Assembly (NCBI RefSeq): GCF_042477335.2
Contig: NC_091262.1
Location: 70,108,001 to 70,172,000 of the forward strand
Direction: 5' to 3'
Origin: Ovis canadensis
Taxonomy: Eukaryota > Chordata > Mammalia > Artiodactyla > Bovidae
Length of the DNA stretch: 64,000 nt
Position 1 is the first letter of the stretch. Each line of letters starts with the position of its first letter. The notes beneath the pieces are model-generated. The model was given only the letters and a program-made list of their open reading frames with translations. It did no database searches and was not told where the DNA came from. This document shows, piece after piece, positions 24,956 to 64,000 of the stretch. Made by a program: the position numbers and the translations under genes.

Positions 24956-25237
24956 TTTTTTTAAATTGTTTTAAATGACTGCCATCTGTCTCAAAGACTC
25001 AAAACACCTCCACTCAAGGTGATTTCTCTTGAAAGTCCATGAGTACTCACCAATATGCCATTTTTCACAAATCTAAAAAAAAAAATTTCAAAATGCAGAG
25101 TGTCAGAGAGTACCTGTCAACACCTCCAGTATACCATAACTCTAGAAGCAGAAGCAAAGGGTGTGTCAACTATGCATGTTTGGTAGCTTGAGGAGGTGGT
25201 ACTCAGGAAAAGGGGAATTAGTGTTTATTGGGGAAAT

Positions 25238-25446
25238 CTTAATTGATGCTGGGAAAGATTGAAGGCAGAAGGAGAAGGGGACGACAGAGGATGAGATGGC
25301 TGCATGGCATCACTGACTCAATGGACATGAGTTTGGGTAAACTCCAGAAGTTGGTGATGGACAGGGAGGCCTGGCATGCTGCAGTCCAAGGGGTCACAAA
25401 GAGTTGAACATGACTGAGCGACTGATCTGAACTGAACTGAACTGAA
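25238..25446 (+). mobile_element. BovB 3' end
   Basis: Sense: gatgctgggaaagattgaag, then actcaatggacatgagtttg and a gaactgaactgaactgaa tail. Confidence 0.92.
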
Positions 25447-25596
25447 TGAGATACACAGAACAAGAATCAGACAAAAAAAAAAGGGCATGCTTAAGTTACA
25501 GCAAAGTATACCTCTGACTTAAAATATCACTATTTATCTGTTGGCATGTGTGGGACAAGGTAAGAGAGAAAAAAATGGAAGACGAATCACTTAGAC

Positions 25597-25660
25597 AAAA
25601 TTAATCTAAATTAATTAATCAAATTAATCTAATTAATCAAAATTAATCTAATTAATCACT
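25597..25660 (+). repeat. Imperfect AT tandem repeat
   Basis: About three copies of an aattaatctaattaatca-like unit, bordered on both sides by aatcacttag (25585 and about 25652), consistent with slippage. Confidence 0.7.
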
Positions 25661-26455
25661 TAGGTTAGCAAAAATAAAGTCATATTTTCCAAGATCAGGA
25701 ATGGTGTTACTGATTTCTCCAAATGACTGTGTTTTTCTGATCACAGTTTGTCTGACCAACTAAACTGAAATTATCCCTACATACTGAGTTGTAGTGAGTA
25801 CCGGAGAAAAACTATAACAGAAAATATGTATTTGCTACATAATGTTATCATGTATGGTCAGTTTTAAATCATAGGAAAATATTCTACTGTTGTGGATTAT
25901 AGAACAAGTAATTTATATTTAAAAAACTAAAAACAAGTGATTATCATAAAATACTGAATTTGTTATTTAAGATCAATTAATTCTGTTAATTAGGATGGGC
26001 TATATATGATAACCTTACAGAAAAATGTGTGTACACTGAATTTCCAATTAAACTTCAACCTTCTGGTGTTTTCATTTATTCTATTCTTGCCAAAATGTAG
26101 TTTTCTATGTCTGAGATTTCTTAGAGATAAATAGCTTATAAAGTGGCAATGTGACAACTTATGGGTAAATAATAATAAACATAGGCCACAAACTTTCCCC
26201 AAATAAGAAGAGTTGAAGTGGTTCAATTCATTTTTGCTTTCTGAGGGAAAATATGTAGCAAGGAGTTATAACAGTAGAGTTAAGATATAATCAATAATGA
26301 CTAGCACTGAAACAGTGGCAGTCTTCTATATGTCCACTTGTACTAACAGAGACTTGATATACTGGATTTTTAATATCTATGTAAAGCTTTAAAATACTCA
26401 TAACCATTATACAGCAGTTAACTATCTATGACTGATATTCCTACTGACTTTATAA

Positions 26456-26461
26456 TTTATT
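26456..26461 (-). terminator. Candidate TC2N polyadenylation signal
   Basis: This is the first canonical AATAAA on the minus strand after the TC2N stop. A single hexamer in AT-rich DNA is weak evidence. Confidence 0.3.
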
Positions 26462-26681
26462 TAGTTGCCCTACTGTCTAAAACATTTCCTTTACTTTGGG
26501 TATCTGATATAATTTATCCCATTTTTTACCAAGTTTAATTTTCTATTAGATCCATTATATTACTATAATGAGGCCTCCATAAATAAATGTACTGATTTGT
26601 CTCTTTAAATTGGTAGCAAATTAAAATCATAAGTCCTTGAAAAGAATGTCAAGTTTGTCACCAAATTAATGTGCGGCATCT

Positions 26682-56785
<30,104 letters not shown>

Positions 56786-57588
56786 CTGTTGGAAGAACAG
56801 AATACAAGTTAACATGATCATGCATAATGTCACTAGGTATCATTAAATAAATTATATTATCTGTCTTTCTAAAGCATTATGAGGGCTCCAAAGCAAAAAA
56901 AATTGTTTACAGGAATATACATTTTTTGTTCCTTTACATAATTCTATATAACGTAGGTTCCTTCTAAGTTATTAAAATAACATGCTTAAAAATTGAACAA
57001 TTTTTGAACTAATTGAACAATCTCAATGTTAAATCTGGAAAAAAATTCCACTCTCAATTTTCTCTTTCAGCTGATATATCTAAATCAATGTCCAAATAAA
57101 ATTTGCAAGAATATATGGCATTCATAAAAAGTGTGAGAAAAATTTCACTTCTTCCAAATCAATTCTGTTGGTAATCCAAAGGTCCTATGAGGGCCAATAA
57201 ACAAACAACTTCATACTTTATAAGTTAGTTTAATGCAGAGAAGTACACTAACAGAAAAATCTATCTTAAACATACACTAACACATATTCTCCCTCTCTCT
57301 CTCACACACCCACACACCCACACACCCACACACACACACACACATAAATGTGTGCCAACTAAACCACAAATAAGATCTACTGGAAATAAAGAGAATCTGT
57401 TTTAAATTTACCAGAAACATAAAATGGTATACAAAGCCAATTGCCCACCTTGGCTTCAATGACTTTGTTCCAAATGCATTCTCCTCATTTTCGCCTACTT
57501 AAACCAAAATTTTTCATGGGAAATTTCAAATGTATACAACAGGAGACAAAATAGTATAACAAAACACCTACCACCTGGACTAAACAAT
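56786..57588. other. 5' flank or 5'-UTR intron of TC2N
   Basis: No CpG-rich promoter is visible. A (CA)n tract lies at 57312-57345. Otherwise AT-rich and unassigned. Confidence 0.45.
57290..57346 (+). repeat. (CT)n/(CACACC)n/(CA)n compound microsatellite
   Basis: A ctctctct run, then cacacacccacacaccc units, then a pure CA run. Confidence 0.93.
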
Positions 57589-57591
57589 GAC

Positions 57592-57858
57592 CAGTTCAGT
57601 TCAGTTCAGTTGTTCAGTCGTGTCTGACTCTTTGTGACCCCATGAACCACAGCATACCAGGCCTCCCTGTCCATCACCAACTCCCAAAGTTCACCCAAAC
57701 CCATGTTCATTGATCAGTGATGCCATCCAACCATCTCATCCTCTGTCATCCCCTTCTCCTCCTGCCCTCAATCTTTCCCAGCATCAGGGTCTTTTCAAAT
57801 GAGTCAGCTTTTCGCATCAGGTGGCCAAAGTATTGGAGTTTCAGCTTCACCATCAGCT
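57592..57858 (-). mobile_element. BovB 3' end
   Basis: Antisense, with a short ttcagttcagttcag tail at the left and ending near tttcagcttcaccatcag. Confidence 0.9.
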
Positions 57859-58320
57859 TGTGGCAAATCTTAATTCATCTCACTGTTCATTATCTTTTGT
57901 CCATCTTTCTATTTAATTACCAGTCCTTTTCCTCCTCAGTTTTAGAGGATAAATATTTGAAAGACTAATGCAACGTCCATAATGTAAGTGGTAAACATTC
58001 TTCCAGTTTGTCATTGTCTTTTCAATTTGATGATGGTGTTTTCTGCTATGCAAAAAACAGGAGTGGGAGTGTGTATGTGTATATATAAACAAGCATATAT
58101 ACAAACATACATACATATATGAGTGTGTGAATACTGTACATCCCAGCTCAACTGACTATCCTAGTATCACAAACACCACTTATTAAAAATTCCATATTTT
58201 CTACACTGATTTTAAGATGGTGCTTTTATTACACACTAAATTTCCACATGCCATTGGGCTTGGGTTTTATAGTTTGTATTCAATTGATTTGTATTCCTGA
58301 ACCAATACCACATTTTAAAA
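57859..58320. other. No gene recognised
   Basis: Noncoding, with a degenerate TG/AT tract at 58068-58130. Confidence 0.5.
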
Positions 58321-58560
58321 ATTACGGAACTTCCCTTGTGGTCCAGTGGTTAAGAATCTGCCTTCCAATGCAGGGAATGCAGGTTCGATCCCTGGTCGGG
58401 GAACTAAGATCCCACATCTTGTGAGGCAACTAAGCCCATGTGCCGCAACTACTGAGTCCATGTGCCCTAACGCCCATGCTCTGCGACAAGAAAAGCCCTC
58501 AGCTGCAACTAGAGAAAGCCTGCATGCCACAACAAAGATCCAGCAGAGCCAAAAAAAAAT
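58321..58560 (+). mobile_element. CHR-type SINE
   Basis: Sense: acttcccttgtggtccagtg, ggttcgatccctggtcgg and a cagagccaaaaaaaaatt end. Confidence 0.88.
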
Positions 58561-59240
58561 TATAATGGCTTATGTTTCAATATCCAGTAGAGCTAGCCTT
58601 CCATTCTTACTGGTCTTCAATTTCAAAATTTTCCTAGCTATGCTTGTTTGTCTGCTCTTACAAATAAACTTTATAATTAGTCCAGACCTAGGAATAAAAA
58701 GTCTGATATTTTTATTGAGATTATGTTACATTTATATATTATTTTAGAAAAAAACTGACATCTTTAGATGTAGAGTCTTCTGATTTAAAATGACTGTTCA
58801 AGTTTATGTTTGTATCTTTGGGAGTTTTTTATAGTTTTCCTCATAAATTTTGAACTTCTATTAAGTGTATGCCCATAAAATTTATTTGGCTAAATGGCAC
58901 TTTTCCTTCCATTATATCTTGTAATTTATTATTATTTTTTAATTTATACATTTTTTCAAAGGCCCTTCTCAGTCTCAGTTTAGAGGATGTATTCCCTGAC
59001 ATGCCATATCATACTAATTTTTCTCATCTTTAAACATCTAGTGAATTTTTTTTAAGTTTTACATTTTTCATGACATTTCATGACAACTGTTCTATCTCCC
59101 TGCTAGAATAAAACCTTTCCAGAAATAATATTGCACTCACTTTTCTACTTAACACTCAGAACCTTGTATGATGCTGGGAATACAGCAGGAACTCAGCAAA
59201 TATGTAGTTGATAGACAATGAAATAATGTATAATAACTAG
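58561..59240. other. No gene recognised; L2 3'-end remnant
   Basis: 59100-59215 (gatgctgggaatacagcagg, actcagcaaatatgtagttg) resembles an L2 end. 58590-58960 may be antisense L1; the rest is unassigned. Confidence 0.4.
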
Positions 59241-59254
59241 GTTATATAAAAACT

Positions 59255-59392
59255 GGGTTGGGAAGATCCCTTTGAGGAGGAAATGGCAACCCACTCCAGT
59301 ATTCTTGCCTGGAGAATTCCATGGACAGAGAAACCTGGCGGGTTACAGTCTGCGGGGTCACAAAGAGTCGGACAAGACTGAGTGACTAACAC
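59255..59392 (+). mobile_element. Truncated Bov-tA with 12-bp target duplication
   Basis: Sense, lacking most of the tRNA-like head, flanked by tatataaaaact at 59243-59254 and 59393-59404. Confidence 0.92.
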
Positions 59393-59404
59393 TATATAAA
59401 AACT

Positions 59405-59789
59405 CCTAACATGCTCATCAAACCATATTTCTGGACTTGTCAACTTGCAAATACTTTATATTAATTATGAGGGGAATGTGAGAGGACTGGTTAAAAATGA
59501 TTACTGCTTCTGGGGAAGAGTTTTCAAAGTTTACATGGCCTTGAACCATCCAAAATGAACTGGAGATGAGAGAGGGATTCTTATATAAATAAGAATAATG
59601 GAGCTAGAGTTTGTTATGACAGACTACTGGAGAGCAGAGACGTGTACATAGAAAGAAGCACAAACATCAGTGGAAGGTCCTACTTAAGTATTCAGGGTAG
59701 TACTGATCAGAACATGCACATAGAGAAGCTACACAAGACTATAAGGAAGACCACCAGAAAATGTTACAAAGACCAGAACAACCTTTACT
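59405..59789. other. No gene recognised
   Basis: Noncoding. Possibly the start of the L1-like block that follows. Confidence 0.4.
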
Positions 59790-61080
59790 AAGGTCAGTAA
59801 TAATGCCTGTCCCCACCAACCAAAACTGGAAAAACCTCGCACAGAATACTGAATAGAGGACTCAGAGAGACTTGCCTTAGTGGTGGGGAATAAATAGCCC
59901 TACATTAAAGACTAGTCTGACCTAACAAATCTTAACAGCAAGTCTCAAAAGGATCAAACTATTTCTAAGAAATTTAACTATGTCCCAAAGCAGAAAATAA
60001 TTACAGAAATCTAAATATATATATCACACAAGGTAAAATTTACAATCTCTGGTAGCAACCAATAAAAAATTACCAGACATACAAAGAAAGGGAAAAAATT
60101 AATGCAGAGAAAAATCCATCAATTGGAACCAATACAGAAATGAACAGTTAAGGACCTCAAAACAGTTATAAGTGATTCTATACGTGAAAAAGTTAAGTAG
60201 AAACTTGGAAGAATCAAAAAAAAAAAAGACACAAACCAACTTCTAAAGAGGAAAACTATAATGTTTGAGATGGAAAAAATACTGATGGCATTAATACAGC
60301 AGATTAGATACTGCAAAAGAAACAATAAGCACAGCAATGAGACCCCAAATGAAATACAAAGAAGAAAAAAAAGAATAAAAACAAAATGAAAAGCATATCT
60401 CAGACCCATGAAACAATTTCAAGAAGCCTAATATACATGTATTGAAATTCATGACAGTAATGGGGAGGCAGAAAAAAAATTTTTAAGAAATAATACTAAA
60501 ATTTTCCAAATATGACACATACAAAGCTCAGGTCTAAGAAACTCAACAAACACTAAGCTTAGAAACTATGAAGAAAATTATGCCAAGGCACATCATATTA
60601 AAATGGCTCATACATCCAGTACAAAACATTTTTAAAACTACTACAACTCAATAATAAAAAGAAAAGGATTTGGACAGACACATCTCCACAAAAAATATAC
60701 AAATGGCCAAAAAAGTACATTAAAAACACATTCAACACCATAATTCATTAAGGAAATGCAAGTTAAACTACAATGAGATAATAGTACACACTTGTTAGAA
60801 ATAATGAAATTGCAAAGACTGACCGTTCCAAGCATGTGGAACAAATAGAACTCTCATTTTCAACTGGTGGGACTATAAAATAGTTTGGCAGTTTAAGTTA
60901 AACATATAGCTACCATATGATCCAAACATTTCTTTCCTAGGTATTTAATCATAAAAAAAGAAATTTTATATCCATACTAAGACTGATACATTAGTGTTCA
61001 CAGAAGCTCTATTTGAATAGCCAAAACATAGAAATTATCAAATATCCATCAACAAATGCATAAACAATTGGGTATACCTG
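59790..61080 (+). mobile_element. Old L1 (L1M/HAL1-like) sequence
   Basis: gtctcaaaaggatcaaacta and accagacatacaaagaaagg at 59940-60100, then ORF2 C-terminal and 3'-UTR words at 60650-61075 (ggacagacacatctccac, aggaaatgcaagttaaac, accatatgatccaaacat). Heavily mutated. Confidence 0.6.
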
Positions 61081-61084
61081 AATA

Positions 61085-61515
61085 ACTAACCTGTGGATTG
61101 GTGTCTTTCCACCTGTACTGGTAGACTTTCCAGTACTAAATTCTCATTCATTATCTCTTTAAATATGGTTTTTGCCCATTCTCTATTTCTTTTCTTTCAG
61201 GAACTCCATTCACTAAACTTTCTTAACTTCTCGTTCTGATTATTCTAATTTTCATGTATCTTAATCTCTTTCATATCTTCCATTTCTGTATCTTTGAGCT
61301 GTATTCTGAATGATTTACTCTGATCTATATTCCAGTTCATTCATTCTCTCTTGGGATTTGCCTAATTGCCTAATCTGTGGTTAAACTAAATGAGTTTTGA
61401 GTTTTTATTACTGCATTTTTCATTAATAGAAATTACATTCAGTTCCTTTTTTAACCAGTTTGGTACCTTTTCAGATTCCTGCTCCCTGCATATATTTTCA
61501 ATTGTGACTTTTATT
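61085..61515 (-). repeat. Probable antisense L1-derived sequence
   Basis: T-rich sequence with tctttaaatatggtttttgc and tttctttcaggaactcc. The family is uncertain. Confidence 0.35.
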
Positions 61516-61527
61516 TACTTAAATAGA

Positions 61528-61713
61528 AGTATCTGTGAAGATGGCGGAGGAATAGGACGGGGAGACCACTTTCTCCCCCACAAATTCATCGAAAGAACAT
61601 TTAAACGCTGAGTAAATTCCACAAAACAACTTCTGAATGCCAGCAGAGGATATCAGGAGCCCAGAAAAGCAGCCCATTGTCTTCAAAAGGAGGTAGGAAA
61701 AAATATTTAAAAA
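61528..61713 (+). mobile_element. 3'-truncated L1 5'-UTR insertion
   Basis: Starts agtatctgtgaagatggcgg (the YY1-type AAGATGGCGG found at L1 5' ends), continues cactttctcccccacaaatt and ends in an A-rich ggaggtaggaaaaaatattt. It is flanked by TACTTAAATAGA at 61516-61527 and 61714-61725. Only the extreme 5' end of a ruminant L1 is present. Confidence 0.78.
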
Positions 61714-61998
61714 TACTTAAATAGAGCCCATCATGGTTAGTTTAATAATCAAGAATTAGTAATTAGAATACAGAAGCATTTGCAAGTTTTCCTCTAATTG
61801 TCCACTGTTTTTGCTGATTCTTGCTCAGGTTGTCTTATTTCCACTTGGTTGTCTTTTACAGATTATCCATTGACCTCAAAACTTAACTGGTAGAACTTTT
61901 TTAAGCCAAAGACAAAAGTATACTCCTACAGAGAATTTGCATTTGTATATCATATCATTTTAAATTCATGCCTTGACATATAACTTGATTTTAAAATG

Positions 61999-62820
61999 AG
62001 CAAAGGATGTGAACAGATATTTCTCAAAAAAAAAAGAAAAATACAGCTAATAAACACACGGAAAGGTGCTCAACATCATCAGTTATTAGGGAAATGCAAA
62101 TCAAAACCTCAATTAGATACCACTTCACACACACTAAGATAGCTATAATCAAAAAGACAGAGAAAAGTAAGCGTTGGTGAGGATGTGGAGAAACTAGAAC
62201 CCTCATACGTTGTTGGTAGGTGTAGCTGCTTTGGAAAACAGTTTGGCAGTTCCTCAAAACAAATACAGAATTACCATATGACCCAGCAATTCATACTTGT
62301 AGGTAAGTGGAGAATGAAAATATATTTCCTATGAGAATGGAAAACACATTTCCATAAAAAAAAAATTGTATGCAAATATTTGTAAGAGCCAAGAAGTGGA
62401 TATAACCATCAACCAAGGAATGGGAAAACAAAGTGTGGCATTATCCATACAATGGAATATCAGTCAGCCGTTAAAAAGAATAAAGTACTGATTTACAGTA
62501 AACATGAATAATCCTTGAAACAAGTATGCTAAGTGAAATAAAACACAAAAGGCATGTTATATGATTTCATTCATATCAAACGCCCAGAGTAAGCAAATCA
62601 CAGAGACAAAAGTAGATTAGAAGTTGCCAAGAGTTGAGGGTAAAGAAGGATATGGTGAATGACTATCAATGGTATAAGGTTTTTTTCTGGGGGTAATAAA
62701 AGTGGTCTGGAATTAAGACACTGATGATGGTTGTACAACTTTGCGGATATAGGAAAACCCACTGAATTATACACTCTTAAGGGTGAATTTTGTGTCATAT
62801 ATATATCTGTAAAGAAAAGA
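61999..62820 (+). mobile_element. Old L1 3' end
   Basis: Sense: ggtgctcaacatcatcagtt, gtgaggatgtggagaaacta, accatatgacccagcaattc, aatggaatatcagtcagcc and actgaattatacactcttaa are in L1 3'-end order. Confidence 0.85.
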
Positions 62821-63714
62821 GATTTTAAAAATTTATATATTGAAATTTTTTTAGACCACCAAAGTGATGTGTACTTCCCCCATGATCTGGTAGTTTTGAC
62901 TGCTCAAGGACAGGTTTTTTTCCCACTTCTGTTTCACTTGGCATCGAGACAACTTTCCTTGTAGATCCCTAAAGGAAGTTTCATCCTTTCCATGACATCA
63001 CAGACCTTTGGGATCCAAGAATTAAGGGCAGAAGTCTCTTGCTAGCTAACCGTGAATAAGCCCTGGACTTATTTCTAACTATGCCTCAAACCCTACAAAT
63101 CTACCAAATTCTTATTCAAATCTAATCAATTTCCCCCAGTTTAGAAAATACCCTCAAAGTAAATAAAGTTCAAGGGCTCCTACAGTCTTAGATTTCCAGC
63201 TTTCTCTTAGATTTTGGCATATAACATCCTAAGTACCTTTAAAAAAAATTTTTTTAATACAGCTATTCTTAGCTATTTTCAGTGTGAAGGTTTTTCCAAA
63301 TGCCTTAACTATATTCCAAAAGTGAAAATCCAATATTTACTTTTCATGTTAAAGTTAACTCCAGTGAGTTAGGACAGGATTTGCAAAAACTAAAGATAGC
63401 CTAATATAATCCACAATAAAGTAGCTTCGGAAGTACTTGTGACCTTGGGTGACTATAGCAGATATTTAAGACTTAAATAACATATTTCTATATACTCTGA
63501 TGAAAAGTTTACTTTAGAAAAACCATTAAACATTAATTTGAGTCCTAAAAGAAGCATGGGTAGGTGACTTGTCTTTTAGGTATGGAGGCTCTTTATATAA
63601 CTAAGTAAAATTAAGATTGCAGCAAGGATACACAAAGAGACCAATAAAAGGATAGCCCAGAAACATGTGAACATATGTATGGAAAGTTGACATATGACAC
63701 TTAAAGATTATTGA
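62821..63714. other. No gene recognised
   Basis: About 900 bp of AT-rich noncoding sequence. Confidence 0.5.
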
Positions 63715-64000
63715 AAGGAAAAACAGAATATTCAATAAACAATGCTGGGAAGAGTAGATTACCTGTATGGGAAAAAAAATGAAACTGGATTCCTACTTCA
63801 CACCACACAAAAATTAATTTCACATGGACTAAGGACACAACTATGAAAGGCAACATTTTAAAGCTTTTAGAAGAAAACATCAGACTGTATCTTTATGATC
63901 TCAGGGAAAGGAAAGATTTGTTAAACAAGATGTCAAAAGAGCAAACCATAAGGAAAAGCTTGACATGTTCAACCATGTTAAACTACAAAATGAATGTCTC
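63715..64000 (+). mobile_element. Old L1 ORF2 fragment, continues past the window
   Basis: Sense words in ORF2 order: aacaatgctgggaagagtag, ttcacatggactaaggac, aaagcttttagaagaaaaca. Cut by the window edge. Confidence 0.7.

Larger units (their letters stand above)
25447..26681 (-). other. TC2N: TC2N 3'-UTR and 3' flank, end not located
   Basis: AT-rich sequence without a recognised repeat, except an AT tandem at 25597-25660. It must contain the 3'-UTR start. AATAAA on the minus strand occurs at 26456-26461 (221 nt past the stop) and at 26075-26080; I cannot say which is used. Confidence 0.45.

Noticed and set aside
57290..57346. Regular short repeats as a possible CRISPR-like array
   Set aside because: Simple CA/CT microsatellite without spacers, in a vertebrate genome.
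57440..57480. Possible TC2N 5'-UTR exon with a CAAG/GTGGGC donor on the minus strand
   Set aside because: A single donor-like match without an acceptor, promoter or conserved sequence. Not reportable without transcript data.

Overview
The window is ordinary vertebrate nuclear DNA from a ruminant, almost certainly a bovid. The evidence is the repeat content: many Bov-tA/Bov-A2 tRNA-derived SINEs, several BovB (RTE-type) LINEs, CHR-type SINEs, ruminant L1 copies and an old mariner. I cannot separate cattle, sheep, goat or buffalo from the sequence alone. There is no bacterial-style operon, CRISPR array, RNA gene or new enzymatic system that I can support.

The one functional gene I recognise is TC2N (tandem C2 domains, nuclear), on the minus strand. 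All 11 coding exons lie between 56729 (ATG) and 26682 (end of the stop codon). Joined at consensus GT/AG sites they give one uninterrupted frame of 490 codons plus stop. The C-terminal half holds two C2 domains, ending in a WHKL motif close to the carboxyl terminus. The main ATG overlaps the stop codon of a two-codon upstream ORF (ATGTAATG).

Layout. Positions 1-26.6 kb are the 3' flank of TC2N and are mostly repeats: a 2.7-kb BovB (1872-4578), a second BovB split by a 1.3-kb solo retroviral LTR (9190-10506), a mariner split by a SINE (11011-12492), an old L1 carrying nested SINE and BovB insertions (12535-14590), LTR-like segments near 21.3-22.7 kb and a MER2-like DNA transposon (22694-23496). 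Positions 26.7-56.8 kb are TC2N exons and introns. The introns carry a local template-switch rearrangement (28590-28752), a closely spaced inverted SINE pair beside exon 9, a twin-primed L1 (38601-40139), a BovB inserted inside a Bov-tA SINE (49111-52230) and a processed pseudogene that I recognise as RBIS (C8orf59) at 53205-53502. Positions 57-64 kb are 5' flank or possible 5'-UTR intron, rich in L1. They include a short insertion made only of the extreme 5' end of a ruminant L1, bounded by a 12-bp target-site duplication.

The best second-look items are the template-switch scar at 28.6 kb, the 3'-truncated L1 promoter fragment at 61.5 kb, the ATGTAATG start arrangement of TC2N, the RBIS pseudogene and the nested insertions, whose duplications give a relative order of events. 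All family names were assigned by eye, without a database search.
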